A DNA stretch of 64,000 bases from Streptomyces canus (GCF_030815415.1 NZ_JAUSWW010000001.1:6324001-6388000), one strand, 5' to 3'. Numbered from the stretch's first letter, positions 24,860 to 34,267 are shown. Numbers and translations: made by a program. The notes: generated by a model not told the origin, from the letters alone.

Positions 24860-26133
24860 ACGGAGAACTCCTGGAACGCGATGGTCTTCTCGACCGGGTA
24901 GTACTCGGTGCCGAGCAGCTCACGGATGATGTAGGCGTTGCGGTACGCGCCCATGCCCAGGTCGGGCGAGGTGATGCTGTGGGTGTGCACACCGGCGTTC
25001 TGCAGGAAGACGCCGCGGCCCGTGGTGTCGATCGAGTAGTTGCGGGCGACGTCGAAGTTGCCCTGTGTGTCGTAGCGCAGCCGGTCCTTGACGGGGGTCA
25101 GGAACTCCGGCTCGGCGTACTTGTAGCCGGTGGCCAGGACCAGGCCCTGCGTCTGAAGGTCGTAGTCCTTCTCCTGCTCCTCCTGGCGGAAGGAGAGGGT
25201 GTACGTCCCGTTCTCGTACGCCGCGCTGTTCAGCGAGGAATTGGTGAGCAGCCGTGTGGGGACGGGCCCGCCGAGGTTCTTCTGGTAGAGCAGGTCGAAG
25301 ATCTCGTTGATGAGATCGCCGTCGATGCCCTTGAACAGGCCCTTCTGCTGGGCCGTGAGCCGGTAGCGGGTGGCCTCCGGCAGCTCGCGGTAGTAGTCGA
25401 TGTACTCCGGGGAGGTCATCTCGAGCGTGAGCTTGGTGTATTCGAGGGGGAAGAAGCGGGGGGAGCGCGTCACCCAGTTCAGCCGGTAGCCGTGGACGTC
25501 GATCTCGGCGAGGAGGTCGTAGTAGATCTCGGCGGCGGACTGGCCGGAGCCGACGATCGTGATCGAGTCCTTCTTCTGGAGCTCCGCCTTGTTCTGCATG
25601 TAGCGGGAGTTGTGGAAGAAGTCGCCGCCGAGGCCCTGGACGGCGTCCGGGTAGTGCGGCGAGGTGCCGGTGCCGAGGACGAGCCGGCGGGCGCGGTAGA
25701 CGTCACCCGCGGTCGTCTTCACGACGTACAGGCCGTCCTCGTACGTGACGTTCGCGACGGTCGTGCTGAAGCGGACGCTGCTCAGCTTGTTCGCGGCCCA
25801 GCGGCAGTAGTCGTCGTACTCGACGCGCAGCGGGTAGAAGTTCTCGCGGATGTAGAACGAGTACAGCCGGCCCTTCTCCTTCAGATAGTTCAGGAAGGAG
25901 TACGGCGAGGTCGGGTCCGCCAGCGTCACCAGGTCCGACATGAACGGCGTCTGGAGGTGGGCGCCTTCGAGGAACATGCCGGCGTGCCATTCGAAGTCGG
26001 GCTTCGACTCCAGGAAGACACCGTCGAGTTCGTCGATGGGCTCGGTCAGACAGGCGAGGCCGAGGTTGAACGGGCCGAGCCCGATACCCACGAAGTCATG
26101 GGTTTTCGTCGGGTTTTCAGGACGCGCGGTCAA
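24856..26133 (-). CDS. desB: Cadaverine N-monooxygenase (FAD/NADPH)
   Basis: The 425-residue flavoprotein belongs to the lysine/ornithine N-monooxygenase family. The FAD motif GIGLGPFNLGLA is at about 16-27, the NADPH motif GSGQSAAEIYYDLL at about 192-205, and the late ATGYKYAEPEFL segment is present. It hydroxylates the cadaverine made by DesA. The 17-nt overlap with desA and 4-nt overlap with desC show one operon. Confidence 0.96.
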   Translation of the reverse strand: MTARPENPTKTHDFVGIGLGPFNLGLACLTEPIDELDGVFLESKPDFEWHAGMFLEGAHLQTPFMSDLVTLADPTSPYSFLNYLKEKGRLYSFYIRENFYPLRVEYDDYCRWAANKLSSVRFSTTVANVTYEDGLYVVKTTAGDVYRARRLVLGTGTSPHYPDAVQGLGGDFFHNSRYMQNKAELQKKDSITIVGSGQSAAEIYYDLLAEIDVHGYRLNWVTRSPRFFPLEYTKLTLEMTSPEYIDYYRELPEATRYRLTAQQKGLFKGIDGDLINEIFDLLYQKNLGGPVPTRLLTNSSLNSAAYENGTYTLSFRQEEQEKDYDLQTQGLVLATGYKYAEPEFLTPVKDRLRYDTQGNFDVARNYSIDTTGRGVFLQNAGVHTHSITSPDLGMGAYRNAYIIRELLGTEYYPVEKTIAFQEFSV

Positions 26134-27559
26134 GGGACTCTCCCAGGTACTGCTCGGCGTGGCCGGCTATCAGGTCGAGGACGGCGGCGATGTCGTCGGT
26201 CGTCGTCTCGGGGTTGAGCAGGGTGAACTTCAGGTAGTGGCGGCCCTGGACCTTGGTGCCCGCGACGACCGCGTCCCCGGAGGCGAACAGGGCCTTGCGG
26301 GCGTACAGGTTGGCGCGGTCGATCTCGGCCGGGTCGGTCACGGCGGCGGGGATGTAGCGGAAGACGAGGGTGGAGAGGGTGGGCTCGACGACCACGTCGT
26401 AGCGCGGGTCGGCGGCGAGGAGCCGCCAGCCCTCGACGGCCAGGTCGCACACCTCGTCGAAGAGCTGCCCGATGCCGTCGGCGCCCATCACCCGCAGGGT
26501 CATCCACAGCTTGAGGGCGTCGAAGCGACGGGTGGTCTGCAGGGACTTGTCGACCTGGTTGGGGATGCGCTCGGTGACCATACGGCGGGGGTTCAGATAC
26601 TCCGCGTGGTAGGTCGCGTGGCGCAGGGTGGCCGCGTCCCGGACCAGCACGGCGGACGAACTCACCGGCTGGAAGAAGGACTTGTGGTAGTCGACCGTGA
26701 CCGAGTCGGCGCGCTCGATGCCGTCGATGCGGCCGCGGTACTTCACCGACGCGAGCAGACCGCAGCCGTAGGCGGCGTCGACGTGCATCCAGGTGTTGTA
26801 CTGCTCGCACAGCTCGGCGATCTCGGGCAGCGGGTCGATCGAGCCGAAGTCGGTGGTGCCGGCGGTGGCGACGACGGCCATGGGGACGAGGCCGTCCGCC
26901 TTGCAGCGCTCCAGTTCGTGGGCGAGCGCGACGGTCTGCAGGCGCTTGTTCTGGTCGACCGGGATGGTGACCACGGCGTCCTGGTCGAGGCCCAGCAGTT
27001 TCGCGGACTTCTTCACGCTGAAGTGGCTGACCTCGGAGGCGAAGATGCGCAGTTTCGCGAAGGAGTCGGTCTTGGCCTCCTCGCGCGCCAGGAGGAGGGC
27101 CTGGAGGTTGGACTGGGAGCCGCCGGAGGTGAAGACGCCGTCGGCGTTCGGGCCGAGGCCGATCCGCGCGTTCGTCCAGTCGATCAGTTTGCGCTCGATG
27201 AGGGTGCCGCCGGCCGACTGGTCCCAGGTGTCCAGGGAGGAGTTGACCGCGGAGAGGATCGCCTCGCCGAGCACCGCCGGTATGACGACCGGGCAGTTGA
27301 GATGGGCGAGGTAGCGCGGGTGGTGGAAGTAGACCGCGTCGCGGAGGTAGACGTCCTCCAGCTCGTCGAGGGCCGCGGCGGTGTCGAGCAACGGCTTGTC
27401 GAGGTCGATCGCGTCGATCGTCGGGGCGAGGGCGTCGACGGTGACACCCGTGAACGGACGGTCGGTGGCGGCGAGTTTGGCTGCCACCCGCTCTACTCCT
27501 TCGGTCACGGAGCGGCGGTACTGCTCCGCGGTCGTGTCATTGAGCAGGTGCGAGCGCAT
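26117..27559 (-). CDS. desA: Lysine decarboxylase, PLP-dependent group II type
   Basis: The 480-residue PLP enzyme converts lysine to cadaverine, the first step to desferrioxamines. Visible motifs are the SGGSQSNLQALL phosphate-binding loop, HVDAAYGCG with the cofactor-binding Asp, and the Schiff-base Lys293 in VDYHKSFF. It is first in the operon, with an iron box about 80 bp upstream, so iron-loaded DmdR1 should repress desABCD. Family resemblance to glutamate and aromatic decarboxylases is resolved by context. Confidence 0.96.
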   Translation of the reverse strand: MRSHLLNDTTAEQYRRSVTEGVERVAAKLAATDRPFTGVTVDALAPTIDAIDLDKPLLDTAAALDELEDVYLRDAVYFHHPRYLAHLNCPVVIPAVLGEAILSAVNSSLDTWDQSAGGTLIERKLIDWTNARIGLGPNADGVFTSGGSQSNLQALLLAREEAKTDSFAKLRIFASEVSHFSVKKSAKLLGLDQDAVVTIPVDQNKRLQTVALAHELERCKADGLVPMAVVATAGTTDFGSIDPLPEIAELCEQYNTWMHVDAAYGCGLLASVKYRGRIDGIERADSVTVDYHKSFFQPVSSSAVLVRDAATLRHATYHAEYLNPRRMVTERIPNQVDKSLQTTRRFDALKLWMTLRVMGADGIGQLFDEVCDLAVEGWRLLAADPRYDVVVEPTLSTLVFRYIPAAVTDPAEIDRANLYARKALFASGDAVVAGTKVQGRHYLKFTLLNPETTTDDIAAVLDLIAGHAEQYLGESLDRAS

Positions 27560-27639
27560 GGTGGGGGTCCTCCGGGGGGAGCAGTCCGTGCGGGTCGGAC
27601 GGGGCTGGGGACGCGATCTTCGATCTCGCTTCGCGTTAC

Positions 27640-27658
27640 TTAGGTTAGCCTAATCTAA
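27640..27658. promoter_or_regulatory. Iron box upstream of desA (DmdR/DtxR-type operator)
   Basis: Reading toward desA, TTAGATTAGGCTAACCTAA matches 17 of 19 positions of the Streptomyces iron box TTAGGTTAGGCTCACCTAA. It sits in a larger 29-bp near-palindrome (27635-27663) whose outer arms GTTACTTAG/CTAAGTAAC are perfect. Confidence 0.93.
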
Positions 27659-27784
27659 GTAACGTTGGTCAAACGTGGCATCAGTCGTGACTACGATCAC
27701 TCCGGCCGCAGTCGTCCCTGTGGGCACAGCAGTCACCGCCGCACGCCGGGGAGTTGCGTACAGCGGTGGGTGCCGCTCGGTGGG

Positions 27785-28645
27785 TTACTCCGCGGCGCGG
27801 AGCTGCTCCTCGGTCAGCCCTTGACGCCAGTAGCCGACGAAGGTGACGCTGCGGCGGTCGATGCCCCGCTCACCCACGAAGTGCCGGCGCAGCGCCTTGA
27901 TGTGACCGGACTCGCCGGCGATCCAGACGTAGGGGCGCTCGGCGGGCGGGAGTTGGGCGTCACGAATGGCGCCGAGGGCCATGGGGGCGCCCTCGGCGTC
28001 AAGCTCCTGGTGGTCCCGCACGAGCCAGGTGACCTCGGCGTCGGCCTCGGTCACCAGATCCTGGATGTCCTCGGCGTGCTGCACCTCGAGCCAGACCCGG
28101 GCCCGGGTGCCGGCGGGCAGCGACTCGATGATCGCGGAGGCGGCGGGTACGGCGGTCTCGTCACCCCAGACGACGACCAGGTCGGTGTCGTCGGCGGGTC
28201 GGAACCGGATCGCCCGGTTGTCGGCGACGGCGGGGCCGAGCAGCAGGACACGGTCACCGGCGGCGGCCCGGGCGGCCCAGCGGGAGGCGGGCCCCGCGGG
28301 GGTGGCAGCATCGGGCTCGACGCCGTGCAGGACGAAGTCGATGTCGATCTCGTCGGGGTCGCGCCTCAACTGGCGCAGCGTGTACGACCGCATCACGGCC
28401 CGTACGTCGTCGGGGAGTTCACGCCACGCCTGCCACCAGCCGTCACCGAGCTCGATCGGCACCGCGGGCTCGGTCTGCCCCGGGTGCGGCAGGAACAACG
28501 ACAGCGACTGGTCGCACCCGTTGGAGCAGAACTCCCGCAACTCGTCCCCGGCGAAGGTGACCCGGACCAGGGACGGCCCGAGCCGCCGCGTCCGTATGAC
28601 CTGGAGGGAGAAGAAACGGAACGGGGCGGCGACGGCGGTGGTCAT
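27785..28645 (-). CDS. desF: Siderophore-interacting flavoprotein / ferric-siderophore reductase
   Basis: The 286-residue protein is of the ViuB/SIP family. The FAD-binding beta-barrel spans about 8-140 with RSYTLRQLRRDPDEIDIDFV, where the R-x-Y-T/S motif binds flavin. The C-terminal reductase half has VVWGDETAVPA, YVWIAGESGHIKALRRH and the final YWRQGLTEEQ. It releases iron from imported ferrioxamine by reduction in the cytoplasm. ATG 28645 follows an AGGAG site. It lies between desE and desA, all on the same strand. Confidence 0.92.
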   Translation of the reverse strand: MTTAVAAPFRFFSLQVIRTRRLGPSLVRVTFAGDELREFCSNGCDQSLSLFLPHPGQTEPAVPIELGDGWWQAWRELPDDVRAVMRSYTLRQLRRDPDEIDIDFVLHGVEPDAATPAGPASRWAARAAAGDRVLLLGPAVADNRAIRFRPADDTDLVVVWGDETAVPAASAIIESLPAGTRARVWLEVQHAEDIQDLVTEADAEVTWLVRDHQELDAEGAPMALGAIRDAQLPPAERPYVWIAGESGHIKALRRHFVGERGIDRRSVTFVGYWRQGLTEEQLRAAE

Positions 28646-28687
28646 ATCTGCTCCTGAGTCATGAGTCAGGGTGCGGTTGACGTCCTT

Positions 28688-28715
28688 AGGGGCGCGGGGA
28701 ACTGCGCGACCAGCC
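28688..28715. repeat. Fragment of a common Streptomyces intergenic repeat
   Basis: A 28-nt stretch beginning AGGGGCGCGGGGAACTGCGC matches, from memory, a short palindromic unit dispersed many times in Streptomyces intergenic DNA. Only part of the unit is present, between desE and desF. Its role is unknown. Confidence 0.55.
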
Positions 28716-28784
28716 GAGGCCGGTCGGCAGTTCACCGACTACGCGAAGCTCAACGGCGCTGAATCGGCTCTCTCAGCGGAGCGC

Positions 28785-29834
28785 CTAGCTGACCTTCTTC
28801 GCGTTCTCAAGGGCCTCGGCGAGGGTCTCGAGCAGCGGCGTGACCTTGTCGTACGACAGGATCGGCTCGGGCGAACGGGAGACGACCTGCCCCGCCTTCA
28901 CGGCAGGCAGCTTCTTCCACGTGGCCTCGGTGATGTCGGCCGGCTGGATCGTCGCGGACCGGTCGTCCATCATGATGATGTCGGCCTTGTACTTGTCGAC
29001 GTTCTCCCAGCTCAGGCTCTCGTACCAGCCGCCGCCCTTCGCCTTGGCCTTCTCCGAGGGCTCGACGAAGTTCACGCCGAGGGCCTTGAAGTACTCCAGG
29101 TCGATGGAGAGGTTGGTGCCGGAGACGTAGAAGATGTCCTGGCTGGCGGAACCGGCCAGCACCTTGATCTCGGGCTTCGCCTTCGCGGCGGCGCGCAGCC
29201 GGGTGGCCGCGGCCTCGAACTTCTTCTTGGCGTCGGTGACGGAGGCGGCCGTCATGTCGGCGCCCAGCGACTCCGCGAGCTCCCACACGCGCTGCAGCGG
29301 CTCGGTGATCTGGCGGTCGTAGACGGAGATGCCGACGCTCGGGGCGAGCTTGGCGATCTTGTCCGCGGAGGCCGCGGGGACGTACCAGAGGGTGCCGGCG
29401 TCGTCGAACATCGTGGTGATGAGGACGTCCGGGGCGAGCGCGGCGTACTTCTCGACGTTGAACTGGTCCCACACGTTGCCGAGGATCTCGACCTTGGAGA
29501 TGTCCATGTCGCCGGCCTGCACGTCGGCCTTGCCGTCGGTGCTCTTGGTCGGGCCGAAGACGCCCTTGACCGAGATGCCGTAGTCGTACAGCGCGGCGGC
29601 GACACCGGTGAACGCGACGATGTTCGCCGGGATCTTGTCGAGCTTCACCTCGGTGCCGCGGTCGTCCTTGAAGGTCCAGGGACCGGACTTCTTCGCGGCG
29701 GTCGTCTCCGTGTCAGAGCCACCGCTTTTCGCGTCGTCGTCGCCGCAGGCTGCGAGCACGGCACCGAGGCCGAGTGCGCCGCCCGCGGCGAGGATGCCGC
29801 GGCGGGTGAGGTGGGTGGCTCGGGCGTTGGACAT
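28785..29834 (-). CDS. desE: Ferric-desferrioxamine-binding lipoprotein of an ABC importer
   Basis: The 349-residue FepB/FhuD-type substrate-binding protein carries a combined twin-arginine and lipobox signal (LTRRGILAAGG...LAACG), so it is probably exported folded and lipid-anchored at Cys30. Two Rossmann-like lobes joined by a long helix are typical of the family. ATG 29834 is preferred because the signal starts there; the 99 codons upstream in-frame lack coding character. An iron box lies 52 bp upstream. The membrane permease and ATPase are not in the window. Confidence 0.93.
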   Translation of the reverse strand: MSNARATHLTRRGILAAGGALGLGAVLAACGDDDAKSGGSDTETTAAKKSGPWTFKDDRGTEVKLDKIPANIVAFTGVAAALYDYGISVKGVFGPTKSTDGKADVQAGDMDISKVEILGNVWDQFNVEKYAALAPDVLITTMFDDAGTLWYVPAASADKIAKLAPSVGISVYDRQITEPLQRVWELAESLGADMTAASVTDAKKKFEAAATRLRAAAKAKPEIKVLAGSASQDIFYVSGTNLSIDLEYFKALGVNFVEPSEKAKAKGGGWYESLSWENVDKYKADIIMMDDRSATIQPADITEATWKKLPAVKAGQVVSRSPEPILSYDKVTPLLETLAEALENAKKVS

Positions 29835-29885
29835 GTGTGTGGCTGCTTTCGAACGGGGCGGAGCGCCCGCCGGACAAGTTCGAAT

Positions 29886-29904
29886 GTAGGTTAGCCTAAC
29901 CTCA
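29886..29904. promoter_or_regulatory. Iron box upstream of desE
   Basis: Reading toward desE, TGAGGTTAGGCTAACCTAC matches the iron-box consensus at 16 of 19 positions and keeps the inner palindrome AGGTTAGNCTAACCT. Confidence 0.9.
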
Positions 29905-30196
29905 GATCCTGTCCAGGGGCCGGACCCCTCCGATCGGAAGCTGTGAGAGCCCTGTGGCGTGGGCTGTCGAGGCTCGCGCGACCCAACTCCCTTGAAATCA
30001 ATACCCGTTGGGCGACTCTGACTCCCGGTCAGGAGGAAGCCGGAGGCGCCGCGCCAGCTCGGTCCCGACACGGCGGACCTCGTCGCCGCGAACCCCGCGC
30101 GCGCCCGGCGGTCGCTCGGGCTGCCGTACATGGCGGCGGCACCCGACGACCACCGTCAGGTCCGGCGGACGCGGCGGCGCCTGGGCAGGTGGGAAG

Positions 30197-30225
30197 GTGC
30201 CGGCCCGCCCTGGGCGGGCCGGCAC
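30197..30225 (-). terminator. Terminator after acdH
   Basis: GTGCCGGCCCGCCC and its exact complement are separated by one base, giving a stem of about 12 bp after loop closure, 5 bp beyond the stop codon. Confidence 0.88.
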
Positions 30226-30229
30226 CCGC

Positions 30230-31390
30230 TCAGCCGACCAGCCCCAGCTCCCGCGCGATCAGCATGCGCTGCACTTCGCTCGTGCCCTCCCCGATCTCCA
30301 GGATCTTGGAGTCCCGCCACATGCGGGCCACCGGGTATTCGTTCATGAAGCCATAGCCGCCGTGGACCTGTGTGGCGTCCCGGGCGTTGTCCACCGCGAT
30401 CGTCGACGAGTAGAGCTTCGCGAGGGCCGCCTCCTTCTTGAAGGGCTCGCCCGAGACCAGGCGGGAGGCCGCGTCGCGCCAGGCGAGGCGGGCCGTGTGG
30501 GCCTTCATCTCCATGTCGGCGATCTTGAACTGGATGGCCTGGTTCGCACCGATCGGCCGGCCGAAGGCGTGCCGTTCCTTCGCGTACTTCACCGACTCGT
30601 CCACACACCCCTGCGCCAGCCCCGTCGCCAGCGCCGCGATCGCGATGCGGCCCTCGTCGAGGATGCGCAGGAACTGGGCGTACCCGCGGCCCTGTTCGCC
30701 CAGGAGGTTCGCCGCGGGGACCCGGACGTCCGCGAAGGACAGCTCGCGGGTGTCCGAGGCGTTCCAGCCGACCTTGGAGTAGGGGGCCGCCACCGTGAAG
30801 CCGGGGGTGCCCGACGGGACGATGATCGAGGAGATCAGCGGCTTGCCGTCCGGCTTGCGGCCGGTCACCGCCGTCACGGTCACCAGGCCCGTGATGTCCG
30901 TGCCCGAGTTGGTGATGAAGCACTTCGTGCCGTTGATCACCCACTCGTCCGTCTCCGGGTCCAGCCGGGCCGTCGTACGGGTCGCCCCCGCGTCACTGCC
31001 GCCGTCCGGCTCCGTCAGGCCGAACGCGCCCAGGATCTTGCCCGAGCAGAGCCGGGGGAGCCACTCCCGCTTCTGTGCCTCGGTTCCGTAGAGGTGGAGC
31101 GGCATGGCGCCCAGCGACACCCCCGCCTCCAGGGTGATGGCGACCGAGGAGTCGACCCGGGCCAGTTCCTCCAGGGCCACGCCCAGCGCCAGGTAGTCGC
31201 CGCCCATGCCGCCGTACTCCTCCGGGAAGGGCAGGCCGAACAGGCCCATGCGGCCCATCTCGCGGACGATCTCGTACGGGAACTCGTGGTGCTCGTAGTA
31301 CTCGCCGATCTTCGGCGCCACGACGTCGTGCGCGAACGCCTCGACCGTACGGCGGAGTTCGTCGAGTTCGGGGGAGAGTCGGTGGTCCAT
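30230..31390 (-). CDS. acdH: Acyl-CoA dehydrogenase, probable isovaleryl-CoA dehydrogenase
   Basis: The 386-residue FAD enzyme is of standard length. Motifs are FGLTEPDGGSDAGATRTTA at about 120-138, CFITNSGTDITG, and the C-terminal QVHGGYGFMNEYPVARMWRD with FAD contacts. The expected catalytic Glu of isovaleryl-CoA dehydrogenases is at a different place from that of short-chain enzymes and I cannot fix it without alignment. It follows hmgL by 5 bp and ends the operon mccB-mccA-hmgL-acdH, which gives the leucine-pathway assignment. ATG 31390 begins the conserved LSPELDELRRTVEAFA helix. Confidence 0.92.
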   Translation of the reverse strand: MDHRLSPELDELRRTVEAFAHDVVAPKIGEYYEHHEFPYEIVREMGRMGLFGLPFPEEYGGMGGDYLALGVALEELARVDSSVAITLEAGVSLGAMPLHLYGTEAQKREWLPRLCSGKILGAFGLTEPDGGSDAGATRTTARLDPETDEWVINGTKCFITNSGTDITGLVTVTAVTGRKPDGKPLISSIIVPSGTPGFTVAAPYSKVGWNASDTRELSFADVRVPAANLLGEQGRGYAQFLRILDEGRIAIAALATGLAQGCVDESVKYAKERHAFGRPIGANQAIQFKIADMEMKAHTARLAWRDAASRLVSGEPFKKEAALAKLYSSTIAVDNARDATQVHGGYGFMNEYPVARMWRDSKILEIGEGTSEVQRMLIARELGLVG

Positions 31391-31395
31391 CGCGG

Positions 31396-32340
31396 TCACT
31401 GCTCCTTGTGGGACAGGGCTCGTACGGTGCGGGACGGGCTGGGCCGGCCCAGTTGTCCGGCCATCCAGACGCTGGTGGCGACGAGACGTTCGAGGTCGAC
31501 TCCGGTGTCGATGCCGAGCCCCCGCAGCATCCACACGAGGTCTTCGGTGGCGAGATTGCCGGTGGCGGACTTGGCGTACGGGCAGCCGCCGAGGCCGCCC
31601 GCGGACGCGTCGACGGTGGTGACGCCGTGCTGGAGGGCGGCGTAGGTGTTGGCGAGGGCCTGCCCGTAGGTGTCGTGGAAGTGCACGCCCAGGAGCTCCA
31701 GGGGGACGCCGTGGCCGGTCAGTTCGGTGAGCAGGGCCCGGACGTGGCCCGGCGTCGCCACGCCGATCGTGTCGCCCAGGCTCAGCTCGTCGCAGCCCAT
31801 GTCGAGCAGCGTCCGGCAGACGTCCACCACCTGCGGGACGGGGACCGGGCCCTCCCACGGGTCACCGAAGCACATCGACAGATAGCCGCGGACATGGACG
31901 CCGGCCTCCTTCGCCCGCGTCACCACCGGTGCGAACATCGCCAGCGCCGCGTCCATCGTGCGGTTGAGGTTGGCCTTGGCGAAGGACTCGCTGGCGCTCG
32001 CGAAGACGGCGACGCGGGTCGCCTTCAGTGCCAGGGCGCGGTCCAGGCCGCGTTCGTTCGGCACCAGGACCGGGAGGTCCACCGGGAGGCCGGCGATCTG
32101 CGGGAACAGCTCCTCCGCGTCGGCGAGTTGGGGCACCCACTTCGGGTGGACGAAGCTGGTGGCCTCGATCGTCGTCAGGCCCGCGTCGGCGAGGCGGCGG
32201 ATGAACTCCGCCTTGACCTGCGTCGGGACGGTGCCCTTCTCGTTCTGCAGGCCGTCGCGCGCGCCGACCTCGTGGATGCGGACCCGGGCGGGCAGGCCCT
32301 TCTCCGGTACGGCCATGGGCAGCGCCAGGGGGTGTGTCAT
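31396..32340 (-). CDS. hmgL: Hydroxymethylglutaryl-CoA lyase
   Basis: The 314-residue TIM-barrel enzyme cleaves HMG-CoA to acetoacetate and acetyl-CoA, the last step of leucine breakdown. The N-terminal EVGARDGLQNE motif holds the metal- and substrate-binding Arg-Asp. HFHDTYG gives metal-binding histidines, and the loop Cys lies in GGLGGCPYA. Its start overlaps the mccA stop by 4 nt. Length is normal. Confidence 0.95.
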   Translation of the reverse strand: MTHPLALPMAVPEKGLPARVRIHEVGARDGLQNEKGTVPTQVKAEFIRRLADAGLTTIEATSFVHPKWVPQLADAEELFPQIAGLPVDLPVLVPNERGLDRALALKATRVAVFASASESFAKANLNRTMDAALAMFAPVVTRAKEAGVHVRGYLSMCFGDPWEGPVPVPQVVDVCRTLLDMGCDELSLGDTIGVATPGHVRALLTELTGHGVPLELLGVHFHDTYGQALANTYAALQHGVTTVDASAGGLGGCPYAKSATGNLATEDLVWMLRGLGIDTGVDLERLVATSVWMAGQLGRPSPSRTVRALSHKEQ

Positions 32341-34253
32341 TGCGTCGCCTCCTCGTGAGGTGCGATCACCGCGAGCATCTGGTCCATGGCGACCGTCGAG
32401 CCCGGTGCCACGTCGAGTTCGGCGACCGTGCCGGCGTGCGGGGCGGAGACGACGTGCTCCATCTTCATCGCCTCCACCACCAACAGGCTCTGTCCCGCGG
32501 TCACTTCGTCCCCCACGGCGACCTTCACCACCGTCACCGTCCCCGGCATGGGCGCGGTGAGCGAGTCGGCGCCCGCGTGCGCGGCCCCGGTGAGGGAGGC
32601 GGCCACCGGGTCGTGGTCGCGCACCTGCCAGGCGTCGCCGTCGCGGCCCAGCCAGTCGGCGGCCCGGTGGAAGGTGTGGCGTACACCGTCGAGGGTGACG
32701 TGGACCCGGTCCTCCGTGACGGAGGCGGTGCCGCGCGGGGCGTACTCCACCGGGTCCTGCACCCGCAGGTGGAAACCGACGGGCTTCGGGGTCCCGCCCA
32801 GGCGCCAGCCGCTCGGCACCGAGAACGGGTCCGTCCAGCCGTCGCCGTGCGGGCGCAGCGCGTCCAGCCGTACCGCCGCCGCCGCCTCGTACACCTCCTG
32901 CGGGACGTCGACCGGGACGAGCCCCGCCACCTCCCGCTCCACCAGCCCGGTGTCCAGTTCGCCCGCCACGACCGCCGGATGGGCCAGCAGCCGGCGCAGG
33001 AACCCGGCGTTGGTCTGCACGCCCAGCGTGACCGTCCCGGCGAGGGCGGCCCGGAGCTTGCGGATCGCGGTCGCGCGGTCGGGGCCGTACGCGATCACCT
33101 TGCTCAGCATCGGGTCGTACAGACTGCCGACCTCGGTGCCCTCGCTGAGCCCGGAGTCGGTGCGGACGCCGTCGCCCCGGGGCTCGGACAGCCTGAGGAC
33201 CGTGCCGCCGGAGGGGAGGAACCCGCGGGAGGGGTCCTCCGCGCAGATGCGCGCCTCGATGGCGTGCCCGGTGAGCGTGATGTCGCTCTGTCCGTAGGGG
33301 AGTGGTTCGCCCGCCGCGACCCGCAGCTGCCACTCCACCAGGTCGAGGCCGGTGATGAGCTCCGTCACCGGGTGTTCCACCTGGAGGCGGGTGTTCATCT
33401 CCATGAAGTAGTACGACGAGGGATCGCCGCCCGGCACGATGAACTCCACCGTGCCCGCGCCCCGGTAGCCGCAGGAGCGGGCCGCCTGGACCGCCGCCTC
33501 GCCCATCGCGGCGCGGGTCTCGTCGTCCAGGAGAACGGAGGGCGCCTCCTCGATGACCTTCTGGTGGCGGCGCTGGAGGGAGCACTCGCGTTCGCCGAGG
33601 TGGACGACGTTGCCGTGGCCGTCCGCCAGGACCTGGATCTCGATGTGCCGGGGCCGGTCGACCCACCGCTCGACCAGGAGGGTGTCGTCGCCGAAGGAGG
33701 TGCGGGCCTCGCGGCGGGCGGCGGCGATCTCGTCGTCCAGGAGGTCGAGGTCCCGGACCAGGCGCATGCCCTTGCCGCCACCGCCCGCGGAGGGCTTCAG
33801 CAGGACCGGGGCGCCCAGGGCGCGGGCGGCTTCCGCCAGTTCGGGGTCACGGCCGCCGGGGACCACGGGGACGCCCGCAGCCTCGACGGTCTCCTTGGCG
33901 CGGATCTTGTCGCCCATGAGGGCGATGGCGTCGGCGGGCGGCCCGATGAAGACCAGCCCCGCGTCGGCGCAGGCGCGCGCGAAGGCGGCGTTCTCCGCGA
34001 GGAAGCCGTACCCGGGGTGCACGGCCTGGGCGCCGGTCCGGGCGGCCGCCTCCAGCAGCCGCTCGGCGGAGAGATAGCTCTCGGACGCCGGGGCCGGACC
34101 GATCCGTACGGCGGTGTCGGCCTCCCTCACATGCCGGGCGTCGGCGTCCGCGTCGGAGAAGACGGCGACGCTCCGCACCCCCATCGAGCGCAGGGTGCGG
34201 ATGACGCGGACCGCGATCTCGCCCCGGTTGGCGACAAGCACTGTGTCGAACAT
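32337..34253 (-). CDS. mccA: Acyl-CoA carboxylase alpha chain, probable 3-methylcrotonyl-CoA carboxylase
   Basis: The 638-residue protein holds biotin carboxylase (about 1-445) and a biotinyl carrier domain (about 565-635). Visible motifs are ANRGEIAVRVIRT, the ATP-grasp glycine loop KPSAGGGGKGM, EMNTRLQVEHPVTE, and the biotinylation site EAMKME with its Lys. With MccB it carboxylates 3-methylcrotonyl-CoA. The substrate follows from operon partners; acetyl- or propionyl-CoA cannot be excluded from this chain alone. ATG 34253 is 14 bp after mccB. Confidence 0.93.
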   Translation of the reverse strand: MFDTVLVANRGEIAVRVIRTLRSMGVRSVAVFSDADADARHVREADTAVRIGPAPASESYLSAERLLEAAARTGAQAVHPGYGFLAENAAFARACADAGLVFIGPPADAIALMGDKIRAKETVEAAGVPVVPGGRDPELAEAARALGAPVLLKPSAGGGGKGMRLVRDLDLLDDEIAAARREARTSFGDDTLLVERWVDRPRHIEIQVLADGHGNVVHLGERECSLQRRHQKVIEEAPSVLLDDETRAAMGEAAVQAARSCGYRGAGTVEFIVPGGDPSSYYFMEMNTRLQVEHPVTELITGLDLVEWQLRVAAGEPLPYGQSDITLTGHAIEARICAEDPSRGFLPSGGTVLRLSEPRGDGVRTDSGLSEGTEVGSLYDPMLSKVIAYGPDRATAIRKLRAALAGTVTLGVQTNAGFLRRLLAHPAVVAGELDTGLVEREVAGLVPVDVPQEVYEAAAAVRLDALRPHGDGWTDPFSVPSGWRLGGTPKPVGFHLRVQDPVEYAPRGTASVTEDRVHVTLDGVRHTFHRAADWLGRDGDAWQVRDHDPVAASLTGAAHAGADSLTAPMPGTVTVVKVAVGDEVTAGQSLLVVEAMKMEHVVSAPHAGTVAELDVAPGSTVAMDQMLAVIAPHEEATQ

Positions 34254-34267
34254 CGTCTTGAATTTCC

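Larger units (their letters stand above)
29835..30229. promoter_or_regulatory. desE upstream region and gap to the leucine operon
   Basis: This 395-bp interval contains the desE iron box (29886-29904) and, at its far end, the acdH terminator (30197-30225). Between them no frame has a start and convincing coding bias. A 75-codon minus-strand frame (29998-30225) overlaps the terminator and was not accepted. Confidence 0.5.

Noticed and set aside
22248..24929. An 893-codon plus-strand frame across desD and desC
   Set aside because: It is antisense to clearly recognisable desD and desC and has the Arg/Gly/Val-rich composition of shadow frames.
29998..30225. 75-codon minus-strand frame between desE and acdH
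   Set aside because: It overlaps the acdH terminator hairpin, begins within it, and shows no recognisable domain; coding bias alone in GC-rich DNA is not enough.
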